Notes: a model not told the origin generated them from the letters alone. A stretch of 64,000 nt of DNA from Caproicibacterium lactatifermentans (GCF_013315815.1 NZ_CP046051.1:1549501-1613500); one strand, 5' to 3'; positions 36,590 through 45,683 are shown, counted from the first letter of the stretch. Numbers and translations: made by a program.

Positions 36590-37756
36590 TCAGCCTAAAA
36601 TCTGTGTTAAGCGGGAAGTGCCGGTAATCTTCTGCGGCACATCAAAAGCGTCCAGAATGGTTGCGCCAATATCCGCAAAAGTCGGCAGGGTACCCAAATT
36701 TGCGCCCGCCTTCACTTTTGGTCCAGCAATCATCCACGGCGTATATTCGCGGGAATGGTCGGTGCTGGGCGTGCTGGGGTCACAGCCGTGGTCAGCGGTG
36801 AACATCAAAAGGTCGTCCGGTCCCATATTCTCCAGCAGTCCCGGAATCGCTTTATCCACAGCAGTCAAGCCTTTGGCATAGCCCTCCACGTCGTTGCGGT
36901 GACCATACAGCATATCAAAGTCCACCAGATTGACAAAGCAGAGGCCGTTAAAGTCACGCTTTGTCAAAGCAAGCGTTTTCTCCAAGCCGTCATCATTTCC
37001 GGTTGTGCGGGTAAATTCCGTAATGCCGCAGCCCGCAAAAATGTCATTAATCTTGCCGACCGCTATGACGTCTTTGCCTGCGTCCGAAAGCTGGTCCAGC
37101 ATGGTAACTTCCGGCGGCCGGAGGGAAAAATCGTGGCGGCGGGTTGTGCGGGTGTAATTCGGCCATGTGCCGATATACGGCCTTGCAATGACGCGGCCAA
37201 CGCTGTTCTCTCCTGTTAAAATCTTACGGGCAATTTCACAGTCTTTATAAAGCTCTTCCACCGGAACAATATCCTCATGGGCAGCCACCTGAAACACACT
37301 GTCCGCTGAGGTATATACAATGAGGGCACCCGTGCGCTGCTGCTCCTGTCCGTAGTCCTTAATCACTTCTGTACCGGAATACGGCCGGTTGCACAGCACG
37401 CCGCGTCCGGTCCGGCGGCTGAACTCTTCCAGCAGGTCCAGCGGAAAACCATTGGGGTAGGTTGGCATCGGCTTTGTAGAGTTAATGCCTGCTATTTCCC
37501 AGTGACCAATCGTTGTGTCTTTGCCTTTTGAAACCTCTGTCATGCGTGCGAACGCACCGGTGGGATTTTCCGCCGCGGGGCGGCAGGAAACACCATCGAT
37601 GTTAAAAAGGCCCAGTTTCTGCATATTAGGCATGGAGAAAGAAGGGCTGGTGGCAGCTGCTGCCAACGTATTGCTGCCCTCATCTCCGTACACGTTGGCG
37701 TCCGGCATTTCGCCGATGCCAACACTATCCAGTACAATTAAAAAAATGCGTTTCAA
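36590..37756 (-). CDS. deoB: Phosphopentomutase
   Basis: It interconverts (deoxy)ribose-1-phosphate and 5-phosphate, linking nucleoside phosphorolysis to DeoC and the pentose phosphate pathway. The 388-residue protein belongs to the alkaline phosphatase superfamily. It has IVLDSVGIGEMPDA at the N-terminus, the phosphothreonine region KGKDTTIGHWE, the FVNLVDFDMLYGHR metal site and TADHGCDPSTPSTDHSRE. The best start is TTG at 37756 with GGGAGGT 11 bases upstream. It is the first gene of the nucleoside operon. Confidence 0.95.
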   Translation of the reverse strand: MKRIFLIVLDSVGIGEMPDANVYGDEGSNTLAAAATSPSFSMPNMQKLGLFNIDGVSCRPAAENPTGAFARMTEVSKGKDTTIGHWEIAGINSTKPMPTYPNGFPLDLLEEFSRRTGRGVLCNRPYSGTEVIKDYGQEQQRTGALIVYTSADSVFQVAAHEDIVPVEELYKDCEIARKILTGENSVGRVIARPYIGTWPNYTRTTRRHDFSLRPPEVTMLDQLSDAGKDVIAVGKINDIFAGCGITEFTRTTGNDDGLEKTLALTKRDFNGLCFVNLVDFDMLYGHRNDVEGYAKGLTAVDKAIPGLLENMGPDDLLMFTADHGCDPSTPSTDHSREYTPWMIAGPKVKAGANLGTLPTFADIGATILDAFDVPQKITGTSRLTQILG

Positions 37757-38287
37757 ATCTGCATAGTACCTCCCTGTCAATGGATATGCAGAACTCCCCG
37801 GGTGAGTGAGTCTCTGCCTTTCTCTGCAACGACAATATTATAATACTTTTTGTATGTTTTTTCTACCCCTTTTTAGCAAAAGTATGTGAAAACGTTCTTT
37901 TCCTGTCACAAAGACGTGTTTTTTCCGCTTCTTTGGTTTCTCTCTCTTTATATATTGGTATGGGAAAATACTGCAGCAATGAATTTTGAAAATGCGGGAA
38001 AGCTTTTTTGTTAGGCAAAAGGTCTCCGTTTCCTTGTTAAGCGACGCCATTCTGATATCAGTTTATCAAGCTGCCTTTCTAAATTCCGGCTAACGAAAAT
38101 CCCTTTTTCAGCAAATAAATATCTCTTCTGCACAAATATTTTGCAGGCTGAACTCACATGTTTGTGCATCTGGGAATTCTTATCAAGTGCCGTATGCTTG
38201 CAATTCCCCTACCTCAGAAGTATAATATGCGATGTAGCGTGTTGAGTACGAAAGAGTGAGAATGAACAATCGAATGGAGGAAATGTT
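37757..38287. promoter_or_regulatory. Divergent regulatory region between deoB and oppA
   Basis: This gap of about 530 bp has no credible gene. The deoB side, read on the minus strand, has TATAAT at 37837-37842 with a weak TAGAAA 17 bp upstream. The oppA side has TTGCAA (38198-38203) and TATAAT (38221-38226), 17 bp apart. GGGAATT (38172-38178) and AATTCCC (38202-38208) form a wide inverted repeat that overlaps the oppA -35. A partial catabolite-type palindrome (37885-37900) lies upstream of deoB. The middle 200 bp is AT-rich with nothing recognisable. Confidence 0.6.
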
Positions 38288-40024
38288 ATGAAGAATGCGC
38301 AAAAAGTCGTTGCTCTGCTTCTTGCGGGTACCCTGGCCGTTTCCATGGCTGCCTGCGGCAGCAGCGCAGGCGGCACTGCTGCTTCCGGGGCTGCTTCCGG
38401 AACCTCTGCTGCATCTACCAAAAATTTATACCCTGGCACTCCTGACAAGGACATGGTCACCGTAAACCTTCGTGCCGAGCCCCCAGAGCTGAACACTGTT
38501 CAGACACAGGATGTTGCCTCTTCCGATATTCTGCGTATGGTTATGTCCGGCCTGACACGGCTGGACAAAAACAACAAGCCGGAGCCGGATATGGCTACCC
38601 AGTGGGAAGTCAGCGCGGACAAAAAGACCTACACCTTCCACCTGCGGCAGGACGCAAAATGGAGCAATGGCGACAAGGTCACCGCAAAAAACTTCATCTA
38701 CGCATGGGAACAGTGCATGGACCAGTCCAACGCCGCACCCTATGCTTTCATCGTGTACACAAACATCAAAAACGGCCGGGCTTACTTTGATGCCACCAAG
38801 ACACCGGCCACAAAGCGCACCGCTGCCGAAAAGGCAAAGGTCGCAGCTGCTGAGAAGAACCTCGGCTGCAAAGCAAAGGACGACTACACCATTGAGCTGA
38901 CCTTTGAAAACCCGCTGCCTTACGCCCTGCAGATGATGGCCTTTACCGCTTATATGCCTTTGAACCAGAAGGCTTATGAGTCCATCGGCGCTGACAAGTA
39001 CGCCAAGGACGCAACGAAAATCGTCACCAACGGTGCATATAAGCTGACCGAGTGGACACATGACGACCACATCATCGTAACCAAGAACCCTGATTTCTGG
39101 GATGCGAAGAACAACCAGATTAACAAAGTAAAGTATGTTATGATTAAGGACGCTAACTCCAACATCAACTCCTTCAAGGCTGGCCAGGTTGACTGCATCA
39201 ACGTCAACGGTGACCAGCTGGACGCCCTGAAGACTCAGGGCCAGCCGATTGAAAGCTATGTTTCTGGTGCGAACTGGTATTTCCAGTACAACACCAAGAA
39301 GAAGGGCCTCGACAACGCCAAGATTCGCAAGGCTCTGGGCGAAGCAATCGACGTCAACAGCCTTGTAAAGAACGTTCTGCGCGACAACTCCGTCGCTGCT
39401 GACGGTCTGGTACCGACCAACATCAGTGGTGCCAACGGCAAAAACTATGCAAATGGCCGCGAAAAGCTGGTCGGCTTTAACGCTGCAGATGCAAAAAAGC
39501 TCTTTGAAGAGGGCCTGAAAGAAGCCGGCCTGACAAAGGATACCTTTAAGCTGTCCCTGATTACAGACGATACTTCCGGCGCACAAAAGCAGGCTGCTTT
39601 CTATCAGGAGCAGTGGAAGTCTGTATTGGGCATCAACGTGGAACTGAAGCCGATGGCTTTTAAATCCCGTCTTTCCGCTATGAACAACCACAACTTCGAT
39701 ATGGTCTTTGCTGGCTGGTCCCCGGACTACAACGATGCTATGACTTATCTGGATATGTGGACAACCGGCAACGGCAACAATAACGGCCAATATTCCAGCA
39801 AAGAATACGACAGCCTGATTACAAAAGCTACCAAAGAAGCTGACGAAGCAAAGCGTCAGGATTACCTGCGCCAGGCAGAAAAGCTGGTCTGTTCCACCGA
39901 CTGCGCTATCTACCCGCTGTACTTTGAAACCGTTCCGTATGTCGTTTCCTCGAAGCTTACCGGCATGACCCGTTCCGGCTTCCAGGAATTCGACTTTACG
40001 GACGGCGCAAAAATCGTTGGCTAA
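38288..40024 (+). CDS. oppA: Oligopeptide ABC transporter substrate-binding lipoprotein (OppA family)
   Basis: The 578-residue SBP_bac_5 protein has a lipobox SMAAC (Cys near 23) and an Ala/Ser/Gly-rich tether. It captures oligopeptides outside the membrane for OppBCDF. Family motifs include ATQWEVSADKKTYTFHLR, WSNGDKVTAKNFIYAWE and the closing AIYPLYFETVPYVV. It is separated from oppB by 717 bp and a terminator, so it is made from its own strong promoter and probably in excess over the translocator. Its codon use is biased towards highly expressed forms (AAG, GAC, AAC rich). Confidence 0.95.
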   Translation: MKNAQKVVALLLAGTLAVSMAACGSSAGGTAASGAASGTSAASTKNLYPGTPDKDMVTVNLRAEPPELNTVQTQDVASSDILRMVMSGLTRLDKNNKPEPDMATQWEVSADKKTYTFHLRQDAKWSNGDKVTAKNFIYAWEQCMDQSNAAPYAFIVYTNIKNGRAYFDATKTPATKRTAAEKAKVAAAEKNLGCKAKDDYTIELTFENPLPYALQMMAFTAYMPLNQKAYESIGADKYAKDATKIVTNGAYKLTEWTHDDHIIVTKNPDFWDAKNNQINKVKYVMIKDANSNINSFKAGQVDCINVNGDQLDALKTQGQPIESYVSGANWYFQYNTKKKGLDNAKIRKALGEAIDVNSLVKNVLRDNSVAADGLVPTNISGANGKNYANGREKLVGFNAADAKKLFEEGLKEAGLTKDTFKLSLITDDTSGAQKQAAFYQEQWKSVLGINVELKPMAFKSRLSAMNNHNFDMVFAGWSPDYNDAMTYLDMWTTGNGNNNGQYSSKEYDSLITKATKEADEAKRQDYLRQAEKLVCSTDCAIYPLYFETVPYVVSSKLTGMTRSGFQEFDFTDGAKIVG

Positions 40025-40078
40025 TTTCTGTATACACACGCTGCGTATTTAAGATTCCCAGTAAAAGAACGAACGATA

Positions 40079-40128
40079 ACAGACAGGCAACTGCGCTTGT
40101 TTCAGTGCAGCTGTCTGTCTGTTTTTCT
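40079..40128 (+). terminator. Terminator of oppA
   Basis: ACAGACAG pairs with CTGTCTGT, with a further paired middle, followed by TTTTTCTTT, about 55 bp after the oppA stop. Confidence 0.82.
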
Positions 40129-40203
40129 TTGTCGTCACGCAAAAGTATACCTTCAAAAGAGAACAAAGTGTGTCGGGAAAATGTTGCTAATGTGGATTTT
40201 GGC

Positions 40204-40232
40204 TTGCAATATGCCGCTTTTTGCAGTATTAT
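40204..40232 (+). promoter_or_regulatory. Promoter inside the oppA-oppB gap
   Basis: TTGCAA (40204-40209) and TATTAT (40227-40232) are 17 bp apart, just past the oppA terminator. CTTGCA...TGCAAG forms an inverted repeat around the whole promoter. It would give the oppBCDF transcript a leader of about 500 bases. A second, weaker candidate -10 TATACT lies at about 40620. Confidence 0.55.
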
Positions 40233-40290
40233 ATGCAAGTAGTCTTTTTCTAAAATTCATATCTTGTTTTATGGGTATAAGGAGCGGAAA

Positions 40291-40392
40291 ATGGTTTTTA
40301 TACAAACCGGACAGTGTCCTCTCCCTGCCCAGCTGCAGCGGTACCGGAGCTTTCTGAAAGCGGCCGCTGCGGTTTTCCGCCACGCTTTATGA
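40291..40392 (+). CDS. Small ORF (33 codons) in the oppB leader, hypothetical
   Basis: The ATG has a good AAGGAG six bases upstream and follows the promoter at 40204. The predicted peptide begins MVFIQTGQCP and ends in AVFRHAL, with an Ala-rich, basic C-terminal half and no transmembrane segment. It resembles no family I know. It may be a leader peptide for the hairpins downstream, or only a chance frame. Confidence 0.3.
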   Translation: MVFIQTGQCPLPAQLQRYRSFLKAAAAVFRHAL

Positions 40393-40457
40393 AAAGGGAC
40401 AATGCTGAAGCAGTTTCCTGCAAACAGTTTCGGTATTTCACTCTATTGTGTCTATCT

Positions 40458-40560
40458 GCAAATAGAGCCATGGTCACCGTGGCTCTATTTGCTTATGAAA
40501 GGTGCAAAAGACAAACCGCCTTTTGCACCTTTCATAAGCAGGGGAAACCTTTTCCCCTGC
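40458..40560 (+). repeat. Three directly abutting hairpins in the oppB leader
   Basis: Three perfect inverted repeats follow one another with no spacer. Hairpin A has 13-bp arms (GCAAATAGAGCCA, 40458-40470 and 40480-40492) and a 9-base loop. Hairpin B has 18-bp arms (40493-40510 and 40520-40537) and a 9-base loop. Hairpin C has 10-bp arms (GCAGGGGAAA, 40538-40547 and 40551-40560) and a 3-base loop. No T run follows, so these are not ordinary terminators. Possible readings are an RNA processing or stability element, a regulatory leader, or a miniature mobile repeat. Confidence 0.7.
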
Positions 40561-40741
40561 GGATATTTTCAGGCTGCAGACGCCTCATGACCACTGGGTT
40601 CACGAAAATCTGCAAACACTATACTATTGCAGCGCTGTACCGCACGGGCAAATGGCTGCCACGGGAAGCGGGACGCTCTTGGCCCCCCCCTTGTGCCCAG
40701 ACGGAAAAGGAATGCTGCTAATTCAAAGGAGTTGATTTCGC

Positions 40742-41695
40742 TTGCCAAAACAGGTTTCGTACATACTGAAACGAGTGGTATACTCCCTGATCACGATTTT
40801 CGTGCTCATCGCTGTCACTTTTATTCTGATGCATCTAATCCCCGGCGACCCATTCGTCGGTGCTAAGGCCATCCCCCCCGAAACCAAAGCGGCCATGAAC
40901 GCAAAATATGGCCTGGACAAGCCGCTATTCACACAGTTCATTTTATACGTTGCCAACATTTTCCACGGTGATTTCGGCATTTCCCTGGCAGACAAACGCC
41001 CGGTTGCCGATGTTATTGGGCAGGCGTTCCCTGTTTCACTGGACCTTGGCATTCGTTCCCTGATTTTTGCCTTTGTTATCGGCCTGCTGCTGGGCATTGT
41101 CGCGGCAGTTCACCGCGGCAAAGCCGGAGATACCATTGCCATGCTGGTGGCGCTGATTGGTGTTTCGGTCCCGTCCTTTATCATCGGTGCTCTTTTGCAG
41201 TATTTCCTCGGCCTTAAGCTCTTTGAGGCAACTGGAATGTGTGTATTCGCCATTATGGGCTGGGACTCCGTCAATGCTAAAATTCTACCCGCTCTTGCCC
41301 TTGCGTTTGGCTCTATGGCTACCATCAGCCGATTGATGCGTACCAGTATGCTGGACGTACTTGGGCAGGACTACATTAAGACAGCAAAAGCAAAAGGCCT
41401 TTCCCGCAGCCAGATTATTTGGCGGCATTCCGTACGCAACGCGATTATGCCGGTGGTCACCGTTATGGGCCCGCTGGTCGCTGCTGTACTGACCGGTGCC
41501 TTCGTGGTGGAAAACATCTTCACCATTCCCGGCCTGGGCAAATATTTTGTTTCCTGCGTACAGACTAACGACTACACCATGATTTCCGGCACAACCATGT
41601 TCTACGGTGCATTCCTTGTGTTTGCAAACCTAATTGTTGATATTATTTACTGCCTGATTGACCCACGCGTCAAACTGACTGGCGGAAAGGAGTGA
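40742..41695 (+). CDS. oppB: Oligopeptide ABC transporter permease OppB
   Basis: The 317-residue permease has six transmembrane helices. It has the N-terminal KRVVYSLITIFVLIAVTFILMHLIPGDP signature region and the coupling EAA-type loop (YIKTAKAKGLSRSQIIWRHSVRNA). The start is TTG with AAAGGAG ten bases upstream. It is the first gene of oppBCDF. Confidence 0.94.
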   Translation: MPKQVSYILKRVVYSLITIFVLIAVTFILMHLIPGDPFVGAKAIPPETKAAMNAKYGLDKPLFTQFILYVANIFHGDFGISLADKRPVADVIGQAFPVSLDLGIRSLIFAFVIGLLLGIVAAVHRGKAGDTIAMLVALIGVSVPSFIIGALLQYFLGLKLFEATGMCVFAIMGWDSVNAKILPALALAFGSMATISRLMRTSMLDVLGQDYIKTAKAKGLSRSQIIWRHSVRNAIMPVVTVMGPLVAAVLTGAFVVENIFTIPGLGKYFVSCVQTNDYTMISGTTMFYGAFLVFANLIVDIIYCLIDPRVKLTGGKE

Positions 41696-41705
41696 GAAGG
41701 ACACG

Positions 41706-42698
41706 ATGGCTAAAAAACAAACTGCACCACAGCCTGCGGCCGCTTTAAAGTATGACCTTTCCGGTCATATTGATGAGCAGGCATTTGAACTGGTTGGAAC
41801 GGATTCCACTAATATGGAAGCAATCGCGCGGCCTTCTATCAGCTTTGGCAAAGATGCTTTTAACCGTCTGCGCCGCAGCCCAACCGCCGTGGTTTGCATG
41901 ATTATTTTGATATTATTGATTTTGGGTGCTATTTTCCTGCCCGTATTTAGCGCCTTTAGTGTATCTCAGCAGAATGTGGCCTTTGCGAACCAGCATCCCA
42001 TGTCAATTGATACAGTTACCCATAACCTGCATATCTTCGGCACAGATGCACTGGGCCGTGATATTTGGGTGCGTACCTGGGCTGGTGCCCGTGTTTCGCT
42101 GACTGTTGCCTTCGCCGTTGCTTTGATTGATTGTGCGGTAGGTGTCGTATACGGCGGCATTTCCGGATATTTTGGCGGTGCTGTCGACAACGTGATGATG
42201 CGTATTGTCGAAATCATCAGCGGCATTCCTTATTTGATTATCGTTATGCTTCTGATGATTGTTATGGACCGTGGCCTTGGCAGCATTATCATTGCCTACT
42301 CCATTACCGGGTGGACCGGTATGGCACGTCTGGTACGAGGACAAGTTATCAGCCTGAATGAACAGGAATTTCTAATTGCCGCAAAGGCAATGGGCGCAAA
42401 GCCAAACCGCATTATCGGCAAACACCTGGTTCCAAACATTTTAAGCGTGATTATTGTCAACGTTACACTGGATATCCCGAACATCATCTTTACAGAAGCG
42501 TTCCTGTCCATGCTGGGTCTGGGCATTGCACCGCCAAACTCTTCCTGGGGCATTTTGGCCAACGACGGCATTGCTGTATTCCAGCAGTATCCGTTTGAGC
42601 TGGTCGTTCCCGCCCTCTTCATCTGCGTCACAATGCTTTCGTTCAACCTGCTGGGTGACCAGCTGCGTGACGCCTTCGACCCGAAGCTGAGGAGGTAA
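41706..42698 (+). CDS. oppC: Oligopeptide ABC transporter permease OppC
   Basis: The 330-residue permease has an extended cytoplasmic N-terminus of about 60 residues before the first helix, as usual for OppC. It has the HIFGTDALGRDIWVR motif after helix one and the EAA loop (FLIAAKAMGAKPNRIIGKHLVPN). It starts 10 bases after the oppB stop. Confidence 0.94.
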   Translation: MAKKQTAPQPAAALKYDLSGHIDEQAFELVGTDSTNMEAIARPSISFGKDAFNRLRRSPTAVVCMIILILLILGAIFLPVFSAFSVSQQNVAFANQHPMSIDTVTHNLHIFGTDALGRDIWVRTWAGARVSLTVAFAVALIDCAVGVVYGGISGYFGGAVDNVMMRIVEIISGIPYLIIVMLLMIVMDRGLGSIIIAYSITGWTGMARLVRGQVISLNEQEFLIAAKAMGAKPNRIIGKHLVPNILSVIIVNVTLDIPNIIFTEAFLSMLGLGIAPPNSSWGILANDGIAVFQQYPFELVVPALFICVTMLSFNLLGDQLRDAFDPKLRR

Positions 42699-42702
42699 GG
42701 AA

Positions 42703-43749
42703 ATGGAACAAATACTGGATGTTAAAAATTTACATGTTTCTTTTGATACTTATGCTGGTGAAGTCCATGCCGTGCGCGGTGTTACCCTGCACGTCAACGC
42801 CGGTGAAATTCTTGCCATCGTCGGTGAATCCGGCTGCGGCAAAAGTGTAACGGCACAGACCATTATGAAACTGAACCCTATGCCGCCGGCCCGTATTAAG
42901 GAAGGCAGCATCAGCCTGTGCGGCAAAGATATTGTCGCAGCAAGCGAAAAGGAAATGCAGAATATCCGCGGCGCACTGGTCAGCATGATTTTCCAGGACC
43001 CGATGACCTGCATGAACCCGACCATGCGTGTGGGCAAGCAGCTGACAGAAACACTGCGCAAACACAAGCATCTTTCTAAAGCGGAGTGTAAAGAAGAAGC
43101 TATTAAGCTTCTGAAAATGGTGCAGATTCCAAACGCAGAAGAACGCGCTATGCAGTATCCGCATGAATTCTCCGGTGGTATGCGTCAGCGTGCCATGATT
43201 GCTATGGCGCTCTCCTGCAATCCAAAACTGCTGATTGCCGACGAACCCACTACGGCTTTGGACGTAACCATTCAGGCACAGATTATGCAGCTGATGGGTA
43301 AAATCCGGGAGGAACTCGGAACCGCCATTATTTTGATTACGCATGACCTTGGCGTTGTTGCCAATTTGGCTGACCGCGTTTCCGTTATGTATGCCGGCAA
43401 GATTGTAGAAAACGGCTCTTCGAAGGATATCTTTTACAATCATAAGCACCCTTACACTTCTGCCCTGCTGCGCAGTCTGCCAACTGTTGACACCGACCGC
43501 AGCAAGGCATTGGTCAGCATTCCCGGCACACCGCCGGACTTGTTTGCACCGCCAAAGGGCTGTGCATTTGCCAGCCGCTGCAAATATTGTATGCACATTT
43601 GCCGTGAACAGCAGCCGCCGGAATTTACCGTTGGTGAAAACCATACCGCTTCCTGCTGGCGTCTACACCCAGATTTCCCGGGCGACAAAGCGGAACCGTC
43701 TGCTGCTCCGGCAGCGGATACCGCCGCAAAGAAGGGGGCTGACAAGTAA
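42703..43749 (+). CDS. oppD: Oligopeptide ABC transporter ATP-binding protein OppD
   Basis: The 348-residue ATPase has Walker A GESGCGKS, signature FSGGMRQRAMIAMAL, Walker B LLIADEPTTALD and the C-terminal OppD/F Cys motif CAFASRCKYCMHIC, which in relatives holds an iron-sulfur cluster. A Pro/Ala tail follows. It starts four bases after oppC. Confidence 0.94.
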   Translation: MEQILDVKNLHVSFDTYAGEVHAVRGVTLHVNAGEILAIVGESGCGKSVTAQTIMKLNPMPPARIKEGSISLCGKDIVAASEKEMQNIRGALVSMIFQDPMTCMNPTMRVGKQLTETLRKHKHLSKAECKEEAIKLLKMVQIPNAEERAMQYPHEFSGGMRQRAMIAMALSCNPKLLIADEPTTALDVTIQAQIMQLMGKIREELGTAIILITHDLGVVANLADRVSVMYAGKIVENGSSKDIFYNHKHPYTSALLRSLPTVDTDRSKALVSIPGTPPDLFAPPKGCAFASRCKYCMHICREQQPPEFTVGENHTASCWRLHPDFPGDKAEPSAAPAADTAAKKGADK

Positions 43750-44714
43750 TGGCAAAAGAAAAGCTGATTGAGCTTGACCATATCTCCAAACACTTCCAGA
43801 TAAGCAAAAAAGAAACACTGGTTGCTGTCAACGACATCACCATGGATATCTACAAAGGTGAAACACTGGGTGTCGTCGGTGAATCCGGCTGCGGCAAGTC
43901 CACTCTGGGCCGCGTTGTCATGGGCATTTATCACCCAACAAAAGGCACCATCAAATATCGTGGAAAGCCGGTTGACCTAAAGCGTACCAAGGACCGCTTT
44001 GCCTACTCGGAAAAAGCGCAGATTATTTTCCAGGACCCGTATGCTTCGCTGGACCCCCGTATGACCGTCGGCACGATTATTTCCGAAGGCATGGAAATTC
44101 ACAATATGTATGACGCTCAAAAACGCCAGGAGCGTGTCTATGAGCTTCTGGAAACGGTTGGTCTGAACCGTGAACACGCCAACCGTTTTCCGCATGAATT
44201 CAGCGGTGGCCAGCGGCAGCGTATTGGCATTGCCCGTGCGCTGGCCATTGAACCGGAGTTCATCGTCTGTGACGAACCGATTTCCGCACTGGATGTTTCT
44301 ATTCAAAGCCAGATTATTAACCTGCTGAAGGACCTGCAGAAAAAGCTTGGCCTAACTTATATGTTCATCGCCCATGACCTGAACATTGTCAAATACATTT
44401 CCGACCGAATCGCCGTTATGTATCTTGGCAATCTGCTGGAACTGGCCGACAGTGATGAAATTTATGCGCATACGCTGCATCCGTACAGCCAGGCTCTGCT
44501 GGCAGCTGTTCCAATTCCGGACCCGGACAAGGAAGCGCAGAAAAAGACACAGATTCTGCGCGGTGAAGTCCCAAGCCCCATCAATCCAAAACCGGGCTGC
44601 CCGTTTGCAAGCCGCTGTCCTTATGCAGATGATGTCTGCCGCAGCAAATCTCCAAAGCTGCAGGAAATACGCCCGAATCATTTTGTCGCGTGCCATAAGG
44701 TACAGCCTGAATAA
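43749..44714 (+). CDS. oppF: Oligopeptide ABC transporter ATP-binding protein OppF
   Basis: The 321-residue ATPase has Walker A GESGCGKSTLGR, signature FSGGQRQRIGIARAL, Walker B EFIVCDEPISALD and the C-terminal CPFASRCPYADDVC motif. It overlaps the oppD stop by one base, and a strong terminator follows the stop codon. Confidence 0.94.
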   Translation: MAKEKLIELDHISKHFQISKKETLVAVNDITMDIYKGETLGVVGESGCGKSTLGRVVMGIYHPTKGTIKYRGKPVDLKRTKDRFAYSEKAQIIFQDPYASLDPRMTVGTIISEGMEIHNMYDAQKRQERVYELLETVGLNREHANRFPHEFSGGQRQRIGIARALAIEPEFIVCDEPISALDVSIQSQIINLLKDLQKKLGLTYMFIAHDLNIVKYISDRIAVMYLGNLLELADSDEIYAHTLHPYSQALLAAVPIPDPDKEAQKKTQILRGEVPSPINPKPGCPFASRCPYADDVCRSKSPKLQEIRPNHFVACHKVQPE

Positions 44715-44744
44715 GTCATTTCTTTTATCTTCTGTTCCAATATT

Positions 44745-44793
44745 AAAAAGAGCAGCGAAAGCCGTATGAAAATGGTTTTCGCTGCTCTTTTTA
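44745..44793 (+). terminator. Terminator of oppBCDF
   Basis: AAAGAGCAGCGAAA(A)CC-type arms of about 17 bp flank an 11-base loop and are followed by TTTTTAT. A matching A run upstream also lets it serve the convergent proC gene. Confidence 0.88.
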
Positions 44794-44823
44794 TATAAAT
44801 TGGTCGGCTGTCTTGGCCTACTT

Positions 44824-45618
44824 TTATACGGACTTTGCTTTATCGGAGCAGGCCTTCATGGCGTCCATAACGCAGCCACGCAGGCCTTTTTCCTCCAGTA
44901 CACGCACGGCCGCTATGGTCGTTCCGGCCGGCGAGCACACCATGTCCTTCAATTCGCCCGGATGCTTGCCGGTTTCCAGCACCATTTTTGCGCTGCCCAA
45001 AACGGACTGTGCCGCAAATGTATACGCCTGACTGCGCGGCATTCCGTCCGCCACCGCGGCGTCCGCCATCGCCTCAATAAACAGAAACACATAAGCGGGA
45101 GAACTGCCACTGACAGCCACCACAGCATCCATCAGATTTTCCGGAATGACTTCTGCCTTGCCAAAGCTGCGCAAAACCTGCAGTGCAGTATCCAAAAGCT
45201 CCGGTGTCACATATTCGTTGGGGCTGGCTGCCGTAATGCCCTCCCCCACCATGGCAGGTGTATTCGGCATAGTCCGGACAATCGGGATTGGGCCGCTGAA
45301 CTGCTCCGCAAGCCATGAAAGTGTTTTGCCCGGCGCAATGGTGATAATCAGCTTGCTGGAATCGACACAGCCGCGAATCTCCCGGATAATTTTCTCGTAG
45401 TACTGCGGCTTAACCGCCAGTACCAAAATGTCCGCCACCTGTGCCACTGCTGCATTTTTCTGCTGTGTGCAAACGCCGTACTGTGCTTTGGCTTTTTCCA
45501 GTGTGGCGTCCGTCTTTGCCGAGACAGTAATGTCTGCCGGTGCACATAGGCCGTTTTTCAGAATGCCGGCAATCATTGCCTTTGCCATATTGCCGCAGCC
45601 GATAAACCCGATTTTCAT
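44824..45618 (-). CDS. proC: Pyrroline-5-carboxylate reductase
   Basis: It catalyses the last step of proline synthesis, NAD(P)H-dependent reduction of pyrroline-5-carboxylate. The 264-residue protein has the Rossmann motif MKIGFIGCGNMAKAMI, the mid-domain VRTMPNTPAMVGEG and the C-terminal DMVCSPAGTTIAAVRVLEE. The start at MKIGFIG is preferred over an earlier in-frame Met. It has its own promoter, and no proA or proB is nearby. Confidence 0.95.
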   Translation of the reverse strand: MKIGFIGCGNMAKAMIAGILKNGLCAPADITVSAKTDATLEKAKAQYGVCTQQKNAAVAQVADILVLAVKPQYYEKIIREIRGCVDSSKLIITIAPGKTLSWLAEQFSGPIPIVRTMPNTPAMVGEGITAASPNEYVTPELLDTALQVLRSFGKAEVIPENLMDAVVAVSGSSPAYVFLFIEAMADAAVADGMPRSQAYTFAAQSVLGSAKMVLETGKHPGELKDMVCSPAGTTIAAVRVLEEKGLRGCVMDAMKACSDKAKSV

Positions 45619-45683
45619 ATGTCTTGCTCCTTTTCCCGCGCCGCGTAAACGCGTCCGCATTTTCTCAATTCTATTCTGTTTCT

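Noticed and set aside
37885..37900. Catabolite-responsive-element-like TGTGAAAACGTTCTTT upstream of deoB
   Set aside because: The right half does not match the expected palindrome, and its position is upstream of the -35. It is too weak to call.
40402..40590. 62-codon frame through the triple hairpins
   Set aside because: The AAAGGG before its ATG is too close, and most of the frame is composed of palindromic arms. A chance frame is more likely.
40682..40690. Run of eight C residues before oppB as a phase-variation tract
   Set aside because: It lies in non-coding leader sequence about 50 bp before the start codon and not within a promoter spacer. A phase-variable role has no support.
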